Assembly: GCF_050947335.1 (NCBI RefSeq)
Contig: NW_027473586.1
Span: 153,654-217,653 of the forward strand
DNA: 64,000 bases
Direction of reading: 5' to 3'
Origin: Megachile rotundata
Lineage: Eukaryota; Arthropoda; Insecta; Hymenoptera; Megachilidae
The notes beneath the pieces were generated by a model that was not told the origin of the DNA, ran no database searches, and saw nothing but the letters and a program-made list of their open reading frames with translations. Position 1 is the first letter of the stretch, and every line of letters starts with the position of its first letter. Of the stretch, positions 40,608 through 54,239 are shown piece by piece. A program made the position numbers and the translations under genes.

Positions 40608-42018
40608 TCGATCATATAAGCATAATATGGCTAATAATATCAGTTAGATTAATAATAATAAGAGTAATGAGTATAGTAATTGTAGTTCTATCGATCATAT
40701 CTGCATAATATGGTTAATAATATGAGTTAGATTCATAATAATAAGAGTAATAAGTATAGTAATTGTCGTTCTATCGATCATATAAGCATAATATGGCTAA
40801 TAATATGAGTTAGATTTATAATAATAAGAGTAATAAGTATAGTAATTGTTGTTCTATCGATCATTTAAGCATAATATGGCTAATAATATGAGTTAGGTTG
40901 ATAATACTAAGAGTAATAAGTAGAGTGATTGTCGTTCTATCCAACAAATTTGCATAATATGGTTAATAATATGAGTTTTATTGATAACAGTGAGTGTAAT
41001 AAGTATAGTAATTGTCGTTCTGACGATCATATAAGCATAATATGGCTAATAATATGCGTTAGATTGATAATATTAACAGTAATAAGTATAGTAATTGTCG
41101 TTCTATCGATAATATAAGCATAATATGGCTAATAATATGAGTTAGGTTGATAATAATAAGAGTAATAAGTATAGTGATTGTCGTTCTATCGATCATATAA
41201 GCATAATACGGGTAATAACATGAGTTGGATTGATAAAAATAAGAGTAATGAGTATAGTAATTGTAGTTCTATCGATCATATCTGCATAATATGGTTAATA
41301 ATATGAGTTAGATTCATAATAATAAGAGTAATAAGTATAGTAATTGTCGTTATATCGATAATATAAGCATAATATGGCTAATAATATGAGTTAGGTTGAT
41401 AATAATAAGAGTAATAAGTATAGTGATTGTCGTTCTATCGATCATATAAGCATAATATGGCTAATAATATGAGTTAGGTTGATAATAATAAGAGTAATAA
41501 GTATAGTAATTGTCGTTCTATCGATCATATAAGCATAATACGGCTAATAATATGACTTAGATTGATAACGATAAGAGTAATAAGTACAGTAATTGTCGTT
41601 CTGTCGTTCATATAAGCATAATGTGGCTAATAATATGAGTTAGATTGATAATAATAACAGTAATAAGTATAGTAATTGTCGTTATATCGATAATATAAGC
41701 ATAATATGGCTAATAGTATGAGTTAAGTTGATAATAATAAGAGTAATAAGTATAGTGATTGTCGTTCTATCGATCATATAAGCATAATATGGGTAATAAC
41801 ATGAGTTGGATTGATAATAATAAGAGTAATGAGTATAGTAATTGTAGTTCTATCGATCATATTAGCATAATATGGTTAATAATAGGAGTTAGATTGATAA
41901 TAATAAGAGTAATAAGTATAGTATTTGTCGTTCTATCGATCATATAAGCATAATATGGCTAATAATATGAGTCAGATTGATGATAATAAGAGTAATAAGT
42001 ATAGTAATTGTCGTTCTA
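40608..42018. repeat. 17-monomer tandem unit (1411 bp), partial second copy follows
   Basis: 40608-41280 matches 42019-42691, with type H landmarks at 40929 and 42340 exactly 1411 bp apart. The copies separate where atatctgc (41280) meets atattagc (42691). A base marker, ggattgataaaaataag, is present here at about 41229 and again near 54262 but not at 42640, so sequence sharing is not simply with the nearest copy. Confidence 0.75.
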
Positions 42019-45000
42019 TCGATCATATAAGCATAATATGGCTAATAATATCAGTTAGATTAATAATAATAAGAGTAATGAGTATAGTAATTGTAGTTCT
42101 ATCGATCATATCTGCATAATATGGTTAATAATATGAGTTAGATTCATAATAATAAGAGTAATAAGTATAGTAATTGTCGTTCTATCGATCATATAAGCAT
42201 AATATGGCTAATAATATGAGTTAGATTTATAATAATAAGAGTAATAAGTATAGTAATTGTTGTTCTATCGATCATTTAAGCATAATATGGCTAATAATAT
42301 GAGTTAGGTTGATAATACTAAGAGTAATAAGTAGAGTGATTGTCGTTCTATCCAACAAATTTGCATAATATGGTTAATAATATGAGTTTTATTGATAACA
42401 GTGAGTGTAATAAGTATAGTAATTGTCGTTCTGACGATCATATAAGCATAATATGGCTAATAATATGCGTTAGATTGATAATATTAACAGTAATAAGTAT
42501 AGTAATTGTCGTTCTATCGATAATATAAGCATAATATGGCTAATAATATGAGTTAGGTTGATAATAATAAGAGTAATAAGTATAGTGATTGTCGTTCTAT
42601 CGATCATATAAGCATAATACGGGTAATAACATGAGTTGGATTGATAATAATAAGAGTAATGAGTATAGTAATTGTAGTTCTATCGATCATATTAGCATAA
42701 TATGGTTAATAATATGAGTTAGATTGATAATAATAAGAGTAATAAGTATAGTATTTGTCGTTCTATCGATCATATAAGCATAATATGGCTAACAATATGA
42801 GTTAGATTGATGATAATAAGAGTAATAAGTATAGTAATTGTCGTTCTATCGATCATATAAGCATAATATGGCTAATAATATCTGTTAGATTAATAATAAT
42901 AAGAGTAATGAGTATAGTAATTGTAGTTCTATCGATCATATCTGCATAATATGGTTAATAATATGAGTTAGATTCATAATAATAAGAGTAATAAGTATAG
43001 TAATTGTCGTTCTATCGATCATATAAGCATAATATGGCTAATAATATGAGTTAGATTTATAATAATAAGAGTAATAAGTATAGTAATTGTTGTTCTATCG
43101 ATCATTTAAGCATAATATGGCTAATAATATGAGTTAGGTTGATAATAATAAGAGTAATAAGTATAGTGATTGTCGTTCTATCGATCAAATTTGCATAATA
43201 TGGTTAATAATATGAGTTATATTGATAACAGTGAGTGTAATAAGTATAGTAATTGTCGTTCTATCGATCATTTAAGCATAATATGGCTAATAATATGAGT
43301 TAGATTGATAATAATAAGAGTAATAAGTATAGTAATTGTCGTTCTATCGATCATTTAAGCATAATATGGCTAATAATATGAGTTAGATTGATAATAATAA
43401 CAGTAATAAGTATAGTAATTGTCGTTCTATCGATAATATAAGCATAATATGGCTAATAATATGAGTTAGATTGATAATACTAAGAGTAGTGAGTATAGTA
43501 ATTCTCGTTCTATCGATCATATAAGCATAATATGGCTAATAATATGAGTTAGATTGATAATAATAAGAGTAATAAGTATAGTAATTGCCGTTCTATCGAT
43601 CATATAAGCATAATATGGCTAATAATATGAGTTAGATTGATAATAATAAGAGTAATAAGTATAGTAATTGTCGTTCTATCGATCATTTAAGCATAATATG
43701 GCTAATAATATGAGTTAGATTGATAATAATAAGAGTAATAAGTATAGTAATTGTCGTTCTATCGATCATATAAGCATAATATGGCTAATAATATGACTTA
43801 GATTGATAATGATAAGAGTAATAAGTACAGTAATTGTCGTTCTGTCGTTCATATAAGCATAATATGGCTAATAATATGAGTTAGATTGATAATAATAACA
43901 GTAATAAGTATAGTAATTGTCGTTATATCGATAATATAAGCATAATATGGCTAATAATATGAGTTAGGTTGATAATAATAAGAGTAATAAGTATAGTGAT
44001 TGTCGTTCTATCGATCATATAAGCATAATATGGCTAATAATATGAGTTAGGTTGATAATAATAAGAGTAATAAGTAGAGTGATTGTCGTTCTATCGATCA
44101 AATTTGCATAATATGGTTAATAATATGAGTTTTATTGATAACAGTGAGTGTAATAAGTATAGTAATTGTCGTTCTGTCGATCATATAAGCATAATATGGC
44201 TAATAATATGCGTTAGATTGATAATATTAACAGTAATAAGTATAGTAATTGTCGTTCTATCGATCATTTAAGCATAATATGGCTAATAATATGAGTTAGA
44301 TTGATAATAATAACAGTAATAAGTATAGTAATTGTCGTTCTATCGATAATATAAGCATAATATGGCTAATAATATGTGTTAGATTGATAATACTAAGAGT
44401 AGTGAGTATAGTAATTCTCGTTCTATCGATCATATAAGCATAATATGGCTAATAATATGAGTTAGATTGATAATAATAAGAGTGATAAGTATAGTAATTG
44501 TCGTTCTATCGATCATTTAAGCATAATATGGCTAATAATATGAGTTAGATTGATAATAATAAGAATAATAAGTATAGTAATTGTCGTTCTATCGATCATA
44601 TAAGCATAATATGGCTAATAATATGTGTTAGGTTGATAATAATAAGAGTAATAGGTATAGTAAATGTCGTGCTATCGATCATGTCTGCATAATATGGTTA
44701 ATAATATGAGTTATATTGATAACAGTGAGTGTAATAAGTATAGTAATTGTCGTTCTATCGATCATTTAAGCATAATATGGCTAATAATATGAGTTAGATT
44801 GATAATAATAAGAGTAATAAGTATAGTAATTGTCGTTCTATCGATCATTTAAGCATAATATGGCTAATAATATGAGTTAGATTGATAATAATAACAGTAA
44901 TAAGTATAGTAATTGTCGTTCTATCGATAATATAAGCATAATATGGCTAATAATATGTGTTAGATTGATAATACTAAGAGTAGTGAGTATAGTAATTCTC

Positions 45001-45786
45001 GTTCTATCGATCATATAAGCATAATATGGCTAATAATATGAGTTAGATTGATAATAATAAGAGTGATAAGTATAGTAATTGTCGTTCTATCGATCATTTA
45101 AGCATAATATGGCTAATAATATGAGTTAGATTGATAATAATAAGAATAATAAGTATAGTAATTGTCGTTCTATCGATCATATAAGCATAATATGGCTAAT
45201 AATATGTGTTAGGTTGATAATAATAAGAGTAATAGGTATAGTAAATGTCGTGCTATCGATCATGTCTGCATAATATGGTTAATAATATGAGTTAGATTGA
45301 TAATAGTGAGTGTAATAAGTATAGTAATTGTCGTTCTATCGATCATATTAGCATAATATGTTTAATAATATGAGTTAGATTGATAAAAATAAGAGTAATA
45401 TGTATAGTAATTGTCGTTCTATCGATCATTTAAGCATAATATGGCTAATAATATGAGTTAGATTGATAATAATAAGAATAATAAGTATAGTAATTGTCGT
45501 TCTATCGATCATATAAGCATAATATGGCTAATAATATGTGTTAGGTTGATAATAATAAGAGTAATGGGTATAGTAAATGTCGTGCTATCGATCATGCCTG
45601 CATAATATGGTTAATAATATGAGTTAGATTGATAATAATAAGAATAATAAGTATAGTAATTGTCGTTCTATCGATCATATAAGCATAATATGGCTAATAA
45701 TATGAGTTAGATTTATAATAATAAGAGTAATAAGTATAGTAATTGTCGTTCTATCGATCATATAAGCATAATATGGCTAATAATAT
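42019..45786. repeat. About 45-monomer block, shared with 53639-57655
   Basis: 3768 bp that recurs 11620 bp (140 monomers) downstream. Landmarks: type H 42340 and 53960, type B 44083 and 55703. The other copy is 249 bp longer because of a three-monomer tandem duplication. I noticed a handful of substitutions, for example gataataat versus gataaaaat (42647/54267), gagtatag versus gagtacag (44407/56027) and aatgggtatag versus aataggtatag (45565/57434). Confidence 0.8.
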
Positions 45787-47630
45787 GACTTAGATTGATA
45801 ATGATAAGAGTAATAAGTACAGTAATTGTCGTTCTGTCGTTCATATAAGCATAATATGGCTAATAATATGAGTTAGATTGATAATAATAACAGTAATAAG
45901 TATAGTAATTGTCGTTATATCGATAATATAAGCATAATATGGCTAATAATATGAGTTAGGTTGATAATAATAAGAGTAATAAGTATAGTGATTGTCGTTC
46001 TATCGATCATATAAGCATAATATGGCTAATAATATGAGTTAGGTTGATAATAATAAGAGTAATAAGTATAGTAATTGTCGTTCTATCGATCATATAAGCA
46101 TAATACGGCTAATAATATGACTTAGATTGATAACGATAAGAGTAATAAGTACAGTAATTGTCGTTCTGTCGTTCATATAAGCATAATGTGGCTAATAATA
46201 TGAGTTAGATTGATAATAATAACAGTAATAAGTATAGTAATTGTCGTTATATCGATAATATAAGCATAATATGGCTAATAGTATGAGTTAGGTTGATAAT
46301 AATAAGAGTAATAAGTATAGTGATTGTCGTTCTATCGATCATATAAGCATAATATGGGTAATAACATGAGTTGGATTGATAATAATAAGAGTAATGAGTA
46401 TAGTAATTGTAGTTCTATCGATCATATTAGCATAATATGGTTAATAATAGGAGTTAGATTGATAATAATAAGAGTAATAAGTATAGTAATTGTCGTTCTA
46501 TCGATCATATAAGCATAATATGGCTAATAATATGAGTTAGATTTATAATAATAAGAGTAATAAGTATAGTAATTGTCGTTCTATCGATCATATAAGCATA
46601 ATATGGCTAATAATATCAGTTAGATTAATAATAATAAGAGTAATAAGTATAGTAATTGTAGTTCTATCGATCATATCTGCATAATATGGTTAATAATATG
46701 AGTTAGATTCATAATAATAAGAGTAATAAGTATAGTAATTGTCGTTATATCGATAATATAAGCATAATATGGCTAATAATATGAGTTAGGTTGATAATAA
46801 TAAGAGTAATAAGTATAGTGATTGTCGTTCTATCGATCATATAAGCATAATATGGCTAATAATATGAGTTAGGTTGATAATAATAAGAGTAATAAGTATA
46901 GTAATTGTCGTTCTATCGATCATATAAGCATAATACGGCTAATAATATGACTTAGATTGATAACGATAAGAGTAATAAGTACAGTAATTGTCGTTCTGTC
47001 GTTCATATAAGCATAATGTGGCTAATAATATGAGTTAGATTGATAATAATAACAGTAATAAGTATAGTAATTGTCGTTATATCGATAATATAAGCATAAT
47101 ATGGCTAATAGTATGAGTTAGGTTGATAATAATAAGAGTAATAAGTATAGTGATTGTCGTTCTATCGATCATATAAGCATAATATGGGTAATAACATGAG
47201 TTGGATTGATAATAATAAGAGTAATGAGTATAGTAATTGTAGTTCTATCGATCATATTAGCATAATATGGTTAATAATAGGAGTTAGATTGATAATAATA
47301 AGAGTAATAAGTATAGTATTTGTCGTTCTATCGATCATATAAGCATAATATGGCTAATAATATGAGTCAGATTGATGATAATAAGAGTAATAAGTATAGT
47401 AATTGTCGTTCTATCGATCATATAAGCATAATATGGCTAATAATATCAGTTAGATTAATAATAATAAGAGTAATGAGTATAGTAATTGTAGTTCTATCGA
47501 TCATATCTGCATAATATGGTTAATAATATGAGTTAGATTTATAATAATAAGAGTAATAAGTATAGTAATTGTTGTTCTATCGATCATTTAAGCATAATAT
47601 GGCTAATAATATGAGTTAGGTTGATAATAC
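45787..47630. repeat. Satellite block with paired type G monomers
   Basis: Contains F, then two ten-monomer series led by type G landmarks at 46324 and 47154 (830 bp apart), the same 830-bp spacing as 3081/3911 and 9473/10303. The first series has aattgtcg and the second atttgtcg after taataggag, matching the earlier pairs. The gattcataat monomers expected before the type H at 47652 are missing, so the G-to-H distance is 498 bp here against 581 bp elsewhere. Confidence 0.7.
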
Positions 47631-49373
47631 TAAGAGTAATAAGTAGAGTGATTGTCGTTCTATCCAACAAATTTGCATAATATGGTTAATAATATGAGTT
47701 TTATTGATAACAGTGAGTGTAATAAGTATAGTAATTGTCGTTCTGACGATCATATAAGCATAATATGGCTAATAATATGCGTTAGATTGATAATATTAAC
47801 AGTAATAAGTATAGTAATTGTCGTTCTATCGATAATATAAGCATAATATGGCTAATAATATGAGTTAGGTTGATAATAATAAGAGTAATAAGTATAGTGA
47901 TTGTCGTTCTATCGATCATATAAGCATAATACGGGTAATAACATGAGTTGGATTGATAATAATAAGAGTAATGAGTATAGTAATTGTAGTTCTATCGATC
48001 ATATTAGCATAATATGGTTAATAATATGAGTTAGATTGATAATAATAAGAGTAATAAGTATAGTATTTGTCGTTCTATCGATCATATAAGCATAATATGG
48101 CTAACAATATGAGTTAGATTGATGATAATAAGAGTAATAAGTATAGTAATTGTCGTTCTATCGATCATATAAGCATAATATGGCTAATAATATCTGTTAG
48201 ATTAATAATAATAAGAGTAATGAGTATAGTAATTGTAGTTCTATCGATCATATCTGCATAATATGGTTAATAATATGAGTTAGATTCATAATAATAAGAG
48301 TAATAAGTATAGTAATTGTCGTTCTATCGATCATATAAGCATAATATGGCTAATAATATGAGTTAGATTTATAATAATAAGAGTAATAAGTATAGTAATT
48401 GTTGTTCTATCGATCATTTAAGCATAATATGGCTAATAATATGAGTTAGGTTGATAATAATAAGAGTAATAAGTATAGTGATTGTCGTTCTATCGATCAA
48501 ATTTGCATAATATGGTTAATAATATGAGTTATATTGATAACAGTGAGTGTAATAAGTATAGTAATTGTCGTTCTATCGATCATTTAAGCATAATATGGCT
48601 AATAATATGAGTTAGATTGATAATAATAAGAGTAATAAGTATAGTAATTGTCGTTCTATCGATCATTTAAGCATAATATGGCTAATAATATGAGTTAGAT
48701 TGATAATAATAACAGTAATAAGTATAGTAATTGTCGTTCTATCGATAATATAAGCATAATATGGCTAATAATATGAGTTAGATTGATAATACTAAGAGTA
48801 GTGAGTATAGTAATTCTCGTTCTATCGATCATATAAGCATAATATGGCTAATAATATGAGTTAGATTGATAATAATAAGAGTAATAAGTATAGTAATTGC
48901 CGTTCTATCGATCATATAAGCATAATATGGCTAATAATATGAGTTAGATTGATAATAATAAGAGTAATAAGTATAGTAATTGTCGTTCTATCGATCATTT
49001 AAGCATAATATGGCTAATAATATGAGTTAGATTGATAATAATAAGAGTAATAAGTATAGTAATTGTCGTTCTATCGATCATATAAGCATAATATGGCTAA
49101 TAATATGACTTAGATTGATAATGATAAGAGTAATAAGTACAGTAATTGTCGTTCTGTCGTTCATATAAGCATAATATGGCTAATAATATGAGTTAGATTG
49201 ATAATAATAACAGTAATAAGTATAGTAATTGTCGTTATATCGATAATATAAGCATAATATGGCTAATAATATGAGTTAGGTTGATAATAATAAGAGTAAT
49301 AAGTATAGTGATTGTCGTTCTATCGATCATATAAGCATAATATGGCTAATAATATGAGTTAGGTTGATAATAA
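47631..49373. repeat. 21-monomer tandem unit (1743 bp), copy 1
   Basis: 47631-48859 matches 49374-50602, with type H landmarks at 47652 and 49395. The order is H, C, tacggg G, ctaacaat, J-like, atctgttag, gattcataat, gatttataat, attgttg, tatattgataacag, two catttaagc, aacagtaat, D. Beyond that copy 1 continues through attgccg and F monomers, which copy 2 lacks. Confidence 0.75.
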
Positions 49374-52096
49374 TAAGAGTAATAAGTAGAGTGATTGTCG
49401 TTCTATCCAACAAATTTGCATAATATGGTTAATAATATGAGTTTTATTGATAACAGTGAGTGTAATAAGTATAGTAATTGTCGTTCTGACGATCATATAA
49501 GCATAATATGGCTAATAATATGCGTTAGATTGATAATATTAACAGTAATAAGTATAGTAATTGTCGTTCTATCGATAATATAAGCATAATATGGCTAATA
49601 ATATGAGTTAGGTTGATAATAATAAGAGTAATAAGTATAGTGATTGTCGTTCTATCGATCATATAAGCATAATACGGGTAATAACATGAGTTGGATTGAT
49701 AATAATAAGAGTAATGAGTATAGTAATTGTAGTTCTATCGATCATATTAGCATAATATGGTTAATAATATGAGTTAGATTGATAATAATAAGAGTAATAA
49801 GTATAGTATTTGTCGTTCTATCGATCATATAAGCATAATATGGCTAACAATATGAGTTAGATTGATGATAATAAGAGTAATAAGTATAGTAATTGTCGTT
49901 CTATCGATCATATAAGCATAATATGGCTAATAATATCTGTTAGATTAATAATAATAAGAGTAATGAGTATAGTAATTGTAGTTCTATCGATCATATCTGC
50001 ATAATATGGTTAATAATATGAGTTAGATTCATAATAATAAGAGTAATAAGTATAGTAATTGTCGTTCTATCGATCATATAAGCATAATATGGCTAATAAT
50101 ATGAGTTAGATTTATAATAATAAGAGTAATAAGTATAGTAATTGTTGTTCTATCGATCATTTAAGCATAATATGGCTAATAATATGAGTTAGGTTGATAA
50201 TAATAAGAGTAATAAGTATAGTGATTGTCGTTCTATCGATCAAATTTGCATAATATGGTTAATAATATGAGTTATATTGATAACAGTGAGTGTAATAAGT
50301 ATAGTAATTGTCGTTCTATCGATCATTTAAGCATAATATGGCTAATAATATGAGTTAGATTGATAATAATAAGAGTAATAAGTATAGTAATTGTCGTTCT
50401 ATCGATCATTTAAGCATAATATGGCTAATAATATGAGTTAGATTGATAATAATAACAGTAATAGGTATAGTAACTGTCGTTCTATCGATAATATAAGCAT
50501 AATATGGCTAATAATATGAGTTAGATTGATAATACTAAGAGTAGTGAGTATAGTAATTCTCGTTCTATCGATCATATAAGCATAATATGGCTAATAATAT
50601 GACTTAGATTGATAATGATAAGAGTAATAAGTACAGTAATTGTCGTTCTGTCGTTCATATAAGCATAATATGGCTAATAATATGAGTTAGATTGATAATA
50701 ATAACAGTAATAAGTATAGTAATTGTCGTTATATCGATAATATAAGCATAATATGGCTAATAATATGAGTTAGGTTGATAATAATAAGAGTAATAAGTAT
50801 AGTGATTGTCGTTCTATCGATCATATAAGCATAATATGGCTAATAATATGAGTTAGGTTGATAATAATAAGAGTAATAAGTAGAGTGATTGTCGTTCTAT
50901 CGATCAAATTTGCATAATATGGTTAATAATATGAGTTTTATTGATAACAGTGAGTGTAATAAGTATAGTAATTGTCGTTCTGTCGATCATATAAGCATAA
51001 TATGGCTAATAATATGCGTTAGATTGATAATATTAACAGTAATAAGTATAGTAATTGTCGTTCTATCGATCATTTAAGCATAATATGGCTAATAATATGA
51101 GTTAGATTGATAATAATAACAGTAATAAGTATAGTAATTGTCGTTCTATCGATAATATAAGCATAATATGGCTAATAATATGTGTTAGATTGATAATACT
51201 AAGAGTAGTGAGTATAGTAATTCTCGTTCTATCGATCATATAAGCATAATATGGCTAATAATATGAGTTAGATTGATAATAATAAGAGTGATAAGTATAG
51301 TAATTGTCGTTCTATCGATCATTTAAGCATAATATGGCTAATAATATGAGTTAGATTGATAATAATAAGAATAATAAGTATAGTAATTGTCGTTCTATCG
51401 ATCATATAAGCATCATATGGCTAATAATATGTGTTAGGTTGATAATAATAAGAGTAATAGGTATAGTAAATGTCGTGCTATCGATCATGTCTGCATAATA
51501 TGGTTAATAATATGAGTTAGATTGATAATAGTGAGTGTAATAAGTATAGTAATTGTCGTTCTATCGATCATATTAGCATAATATGTTTAATAATATGAGT
51601 TAGATTGATAAAAATAAGAGTAATAGGTATAGTAATTGTCGTTCTATCGATCATTTAAGCATAATATGGCTAATAATATGAGTTAGATTGATAATAATAA
51701 GAATAATAAGTATAGTAATTGTCGTTCTATAGATCATATAAGCATAATATGGCTAATAATATGTGTTAGGTTGATAATAATAAGAGTAATAGGTATAGTA
51801 AATGTCGTGCTATCGATCATGCCTGCATAATATGGTTAATAATATGAGTTAGATTGATAATAATAAGAATAATAAGTATAGTAATTGTCGTTCTATCGAT
51901 CATATAAGCATAATATGGCTAATAATATGAGTTAGATTTATAATAATAAGAGTAATAAGTATAGTAATTGTCGTTCTATCGATCATATAAGCATAATATG
52001 GCTAATAATATGACTTAGATTGATAATGATAAGAGTAATAAGTACAGTAATTGTCGTTCTGTCGTTCATATAAGCATAATATGGCTAATAATATGA
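49374..52096. repeat. Copy 2 of the 21-monomer unit, then B/E/N/F series
   Basis: 49374-50602 is the partial second copy of 47631-48859; it carries aataggtatagtaactg near 50461 where copy 1 has aataagtatagtaattg. From 50603 it runs F, B (50889), C, D, gagtgataag, E, aatagtgag, N, E, gatttataat, F. Local oddities include agcatcatatgg near 51410, which makes a private base change, and ctatagatcat near 51728, which destroys the ATCGAT site. Confidence 0.65.
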
Positions 52097-54239
52097 GTTA
52101 GATTGATAATAATAACAGTAATAAGTATAGTAATTGTCGTTATATCGATAATATAAGCATAATATGGCTAATAATATGAGTTAGGTTGATAATAATAAGA
52201 GTAATAAGTATAGTGATTGTCGTTCTATCGATCATATAAGCATAATATGGCTAATAATATGAGTTAGGTTGATAATAATAAGAGTAATAAGTATAGTAAT
52301 TGTCGTTCTATCGATCATATAAGCATAATACGGCTAATAATATGACTTAGATTGATAACGATAAGAGTAATAAGTACAGTAATTGTCGTTCTGTCGTTCA
52401 TATAAGCATAATGTGGCTAATAATATGAGTTAGATTGATAATAATAACAGTAATAAGTATAGTAATTGTCGTTATATCGATAATATAAGCATAATATGGC
52501 TAATAGTATGAGTTAGGTTGATAATAATAAGAGTAATAAGTATAGTGATTGTCGTTCTATCGATCATATAAGCATAATATGGGTAATAACATGAGTTGGA
52601 TTGATAATAATAAGAGTAATGAGTATAGTAATTGTAGTTCTATCGATCATATTAGCATAATATGGTTAATAATAGGAGTTAGATTGATAATAATAAGAGT
52701 AATAAGTATAGTATTTGTCGTTCTATCGATCATATAAGCATAATATGGCTAATAATATGAGTCAGATTGATGATAATAAGAGTAATAAGTATAGTAATTG
52801 TCGTTCTATCGATCATATAAGCATAATATGGCTAATAATATCAGTTAGATTAATAATAATAAGAGTAATGAGTATAGTAATTGTAGTTCTATCGATCATA
52901 TCTGCATAATATGGTTAATAATATGAGTTAGATTCATAATAATAAGAGTAATAAGTATAGTAATTGTCGTTCTATCGATCATATAAGCATAATATGGCTA
53001 ATAATATGAGTTAGATTTATAATAATAAGAGCAATAAGTATAGTAATTGTTGTTCTATCGATCATTTAAGCATAATATGGCTAATAATAAGAGTTAGGTT
53101 GATAATAATAAGAGTAATAAGTATAGTGATTGTCGTTCTATCGATCAAATTTGCATAATATGCTTAATAATATGAGTTAGATTGATAACAGTGAGTGTAA
53201 TAAGTATAGTAATTGTCGTTCTATCGATCATTTAAGCATAATATGGCTAATAATATGAGTTAGATTTATAATAATAAGAGTAATAAGTATAGTAATTGTC
53301 GTTCTATCGATCATATAAGCATAATACGGCTAATAATATGACTTAGATTGATAATGATAAGAGTAATAAGTACAGTGATTGTCGTTTTGTCGTTCATATA
53401 AGCATAATATGGCTAATAATATGAGTTAGGTTGATAATAATAAGAGTAATAAGTATAGTAATTGTCGTTATATCGATAATATAAGCATAATATGGCTAAT
53501 AGTATGAGTTAGGTTGATAATAATAAGAGTAATAAGTATAGGGATTGTCGTTCTATCGATCAAATTTGCATAATATGGTTAATAATATGAGTTTTATTGA
53601 TAACAGTGAGTGTAATAAGTATAGTAATTGTCGTTCTGTCGATCATATAAGCATAATATGGCTAATAATATCAGTTAGATTAATAATAATAAGAGTAATG
53701 AGTATAGTAATTGTAGTTCTATCGATCATATCTGCATAATATGGTTAATAATATGAGTTAGATTCATAATAATAAGAGTAATAAGTATAGTAATTGTCGT
53801 TCTATCGATCATATAAGCATAATATGGCTAATAATATGAGTTAGATTTATAATAATAAGAGTAATAAGTATAGTAATTGTTGTTCTATCGATCATTTAAG
53901 CATAATATGGCTAATAATATGAGTTAGGTTGATAATACTAAGAGTAATAAGTAGAGTGATTGTCGTTCTATCCAACAAATTTGCATAATATGGTTAATAA
54001 TATGAGTTTTATTGATAACAGTGAGTGTAATAAGTATAGTAATTGTCGTTCTGACGATCATATAAGCATAATATGGCTAATAATATGCGTTAGATTGATA
54101 ATATTAACAGTAATAAGTATAGTAATTGTCGTTCTATCGATAATATAAGCATAATATGGCTAATAATATGAGTTAGGTTGATAATAATAAGAGTAATAAG
54201 TATAGTGATTGTCGTTCTATCGATCATATAAGCATAATA
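52097..54239. repeat. 26-monomer block, shared with 61061-63203
   Basis: 2143 bp that recurs 8964 bp (108 monomers) downstream. Landmarks pair at 52549/61513, 52715/61679, 53545/62509 and 53960/62924. Shared rare markers are agagcaataag (53029/61993) and ctaataataagagttagg (53082/62046). I noticed about eight substitutions, for example atgcttaat (53161), tagggattg (53540), gttacgttg (61476) and aatattgtt (61873), so these copies are somewhat older than the local tandem duplications. Confidence 0.8.
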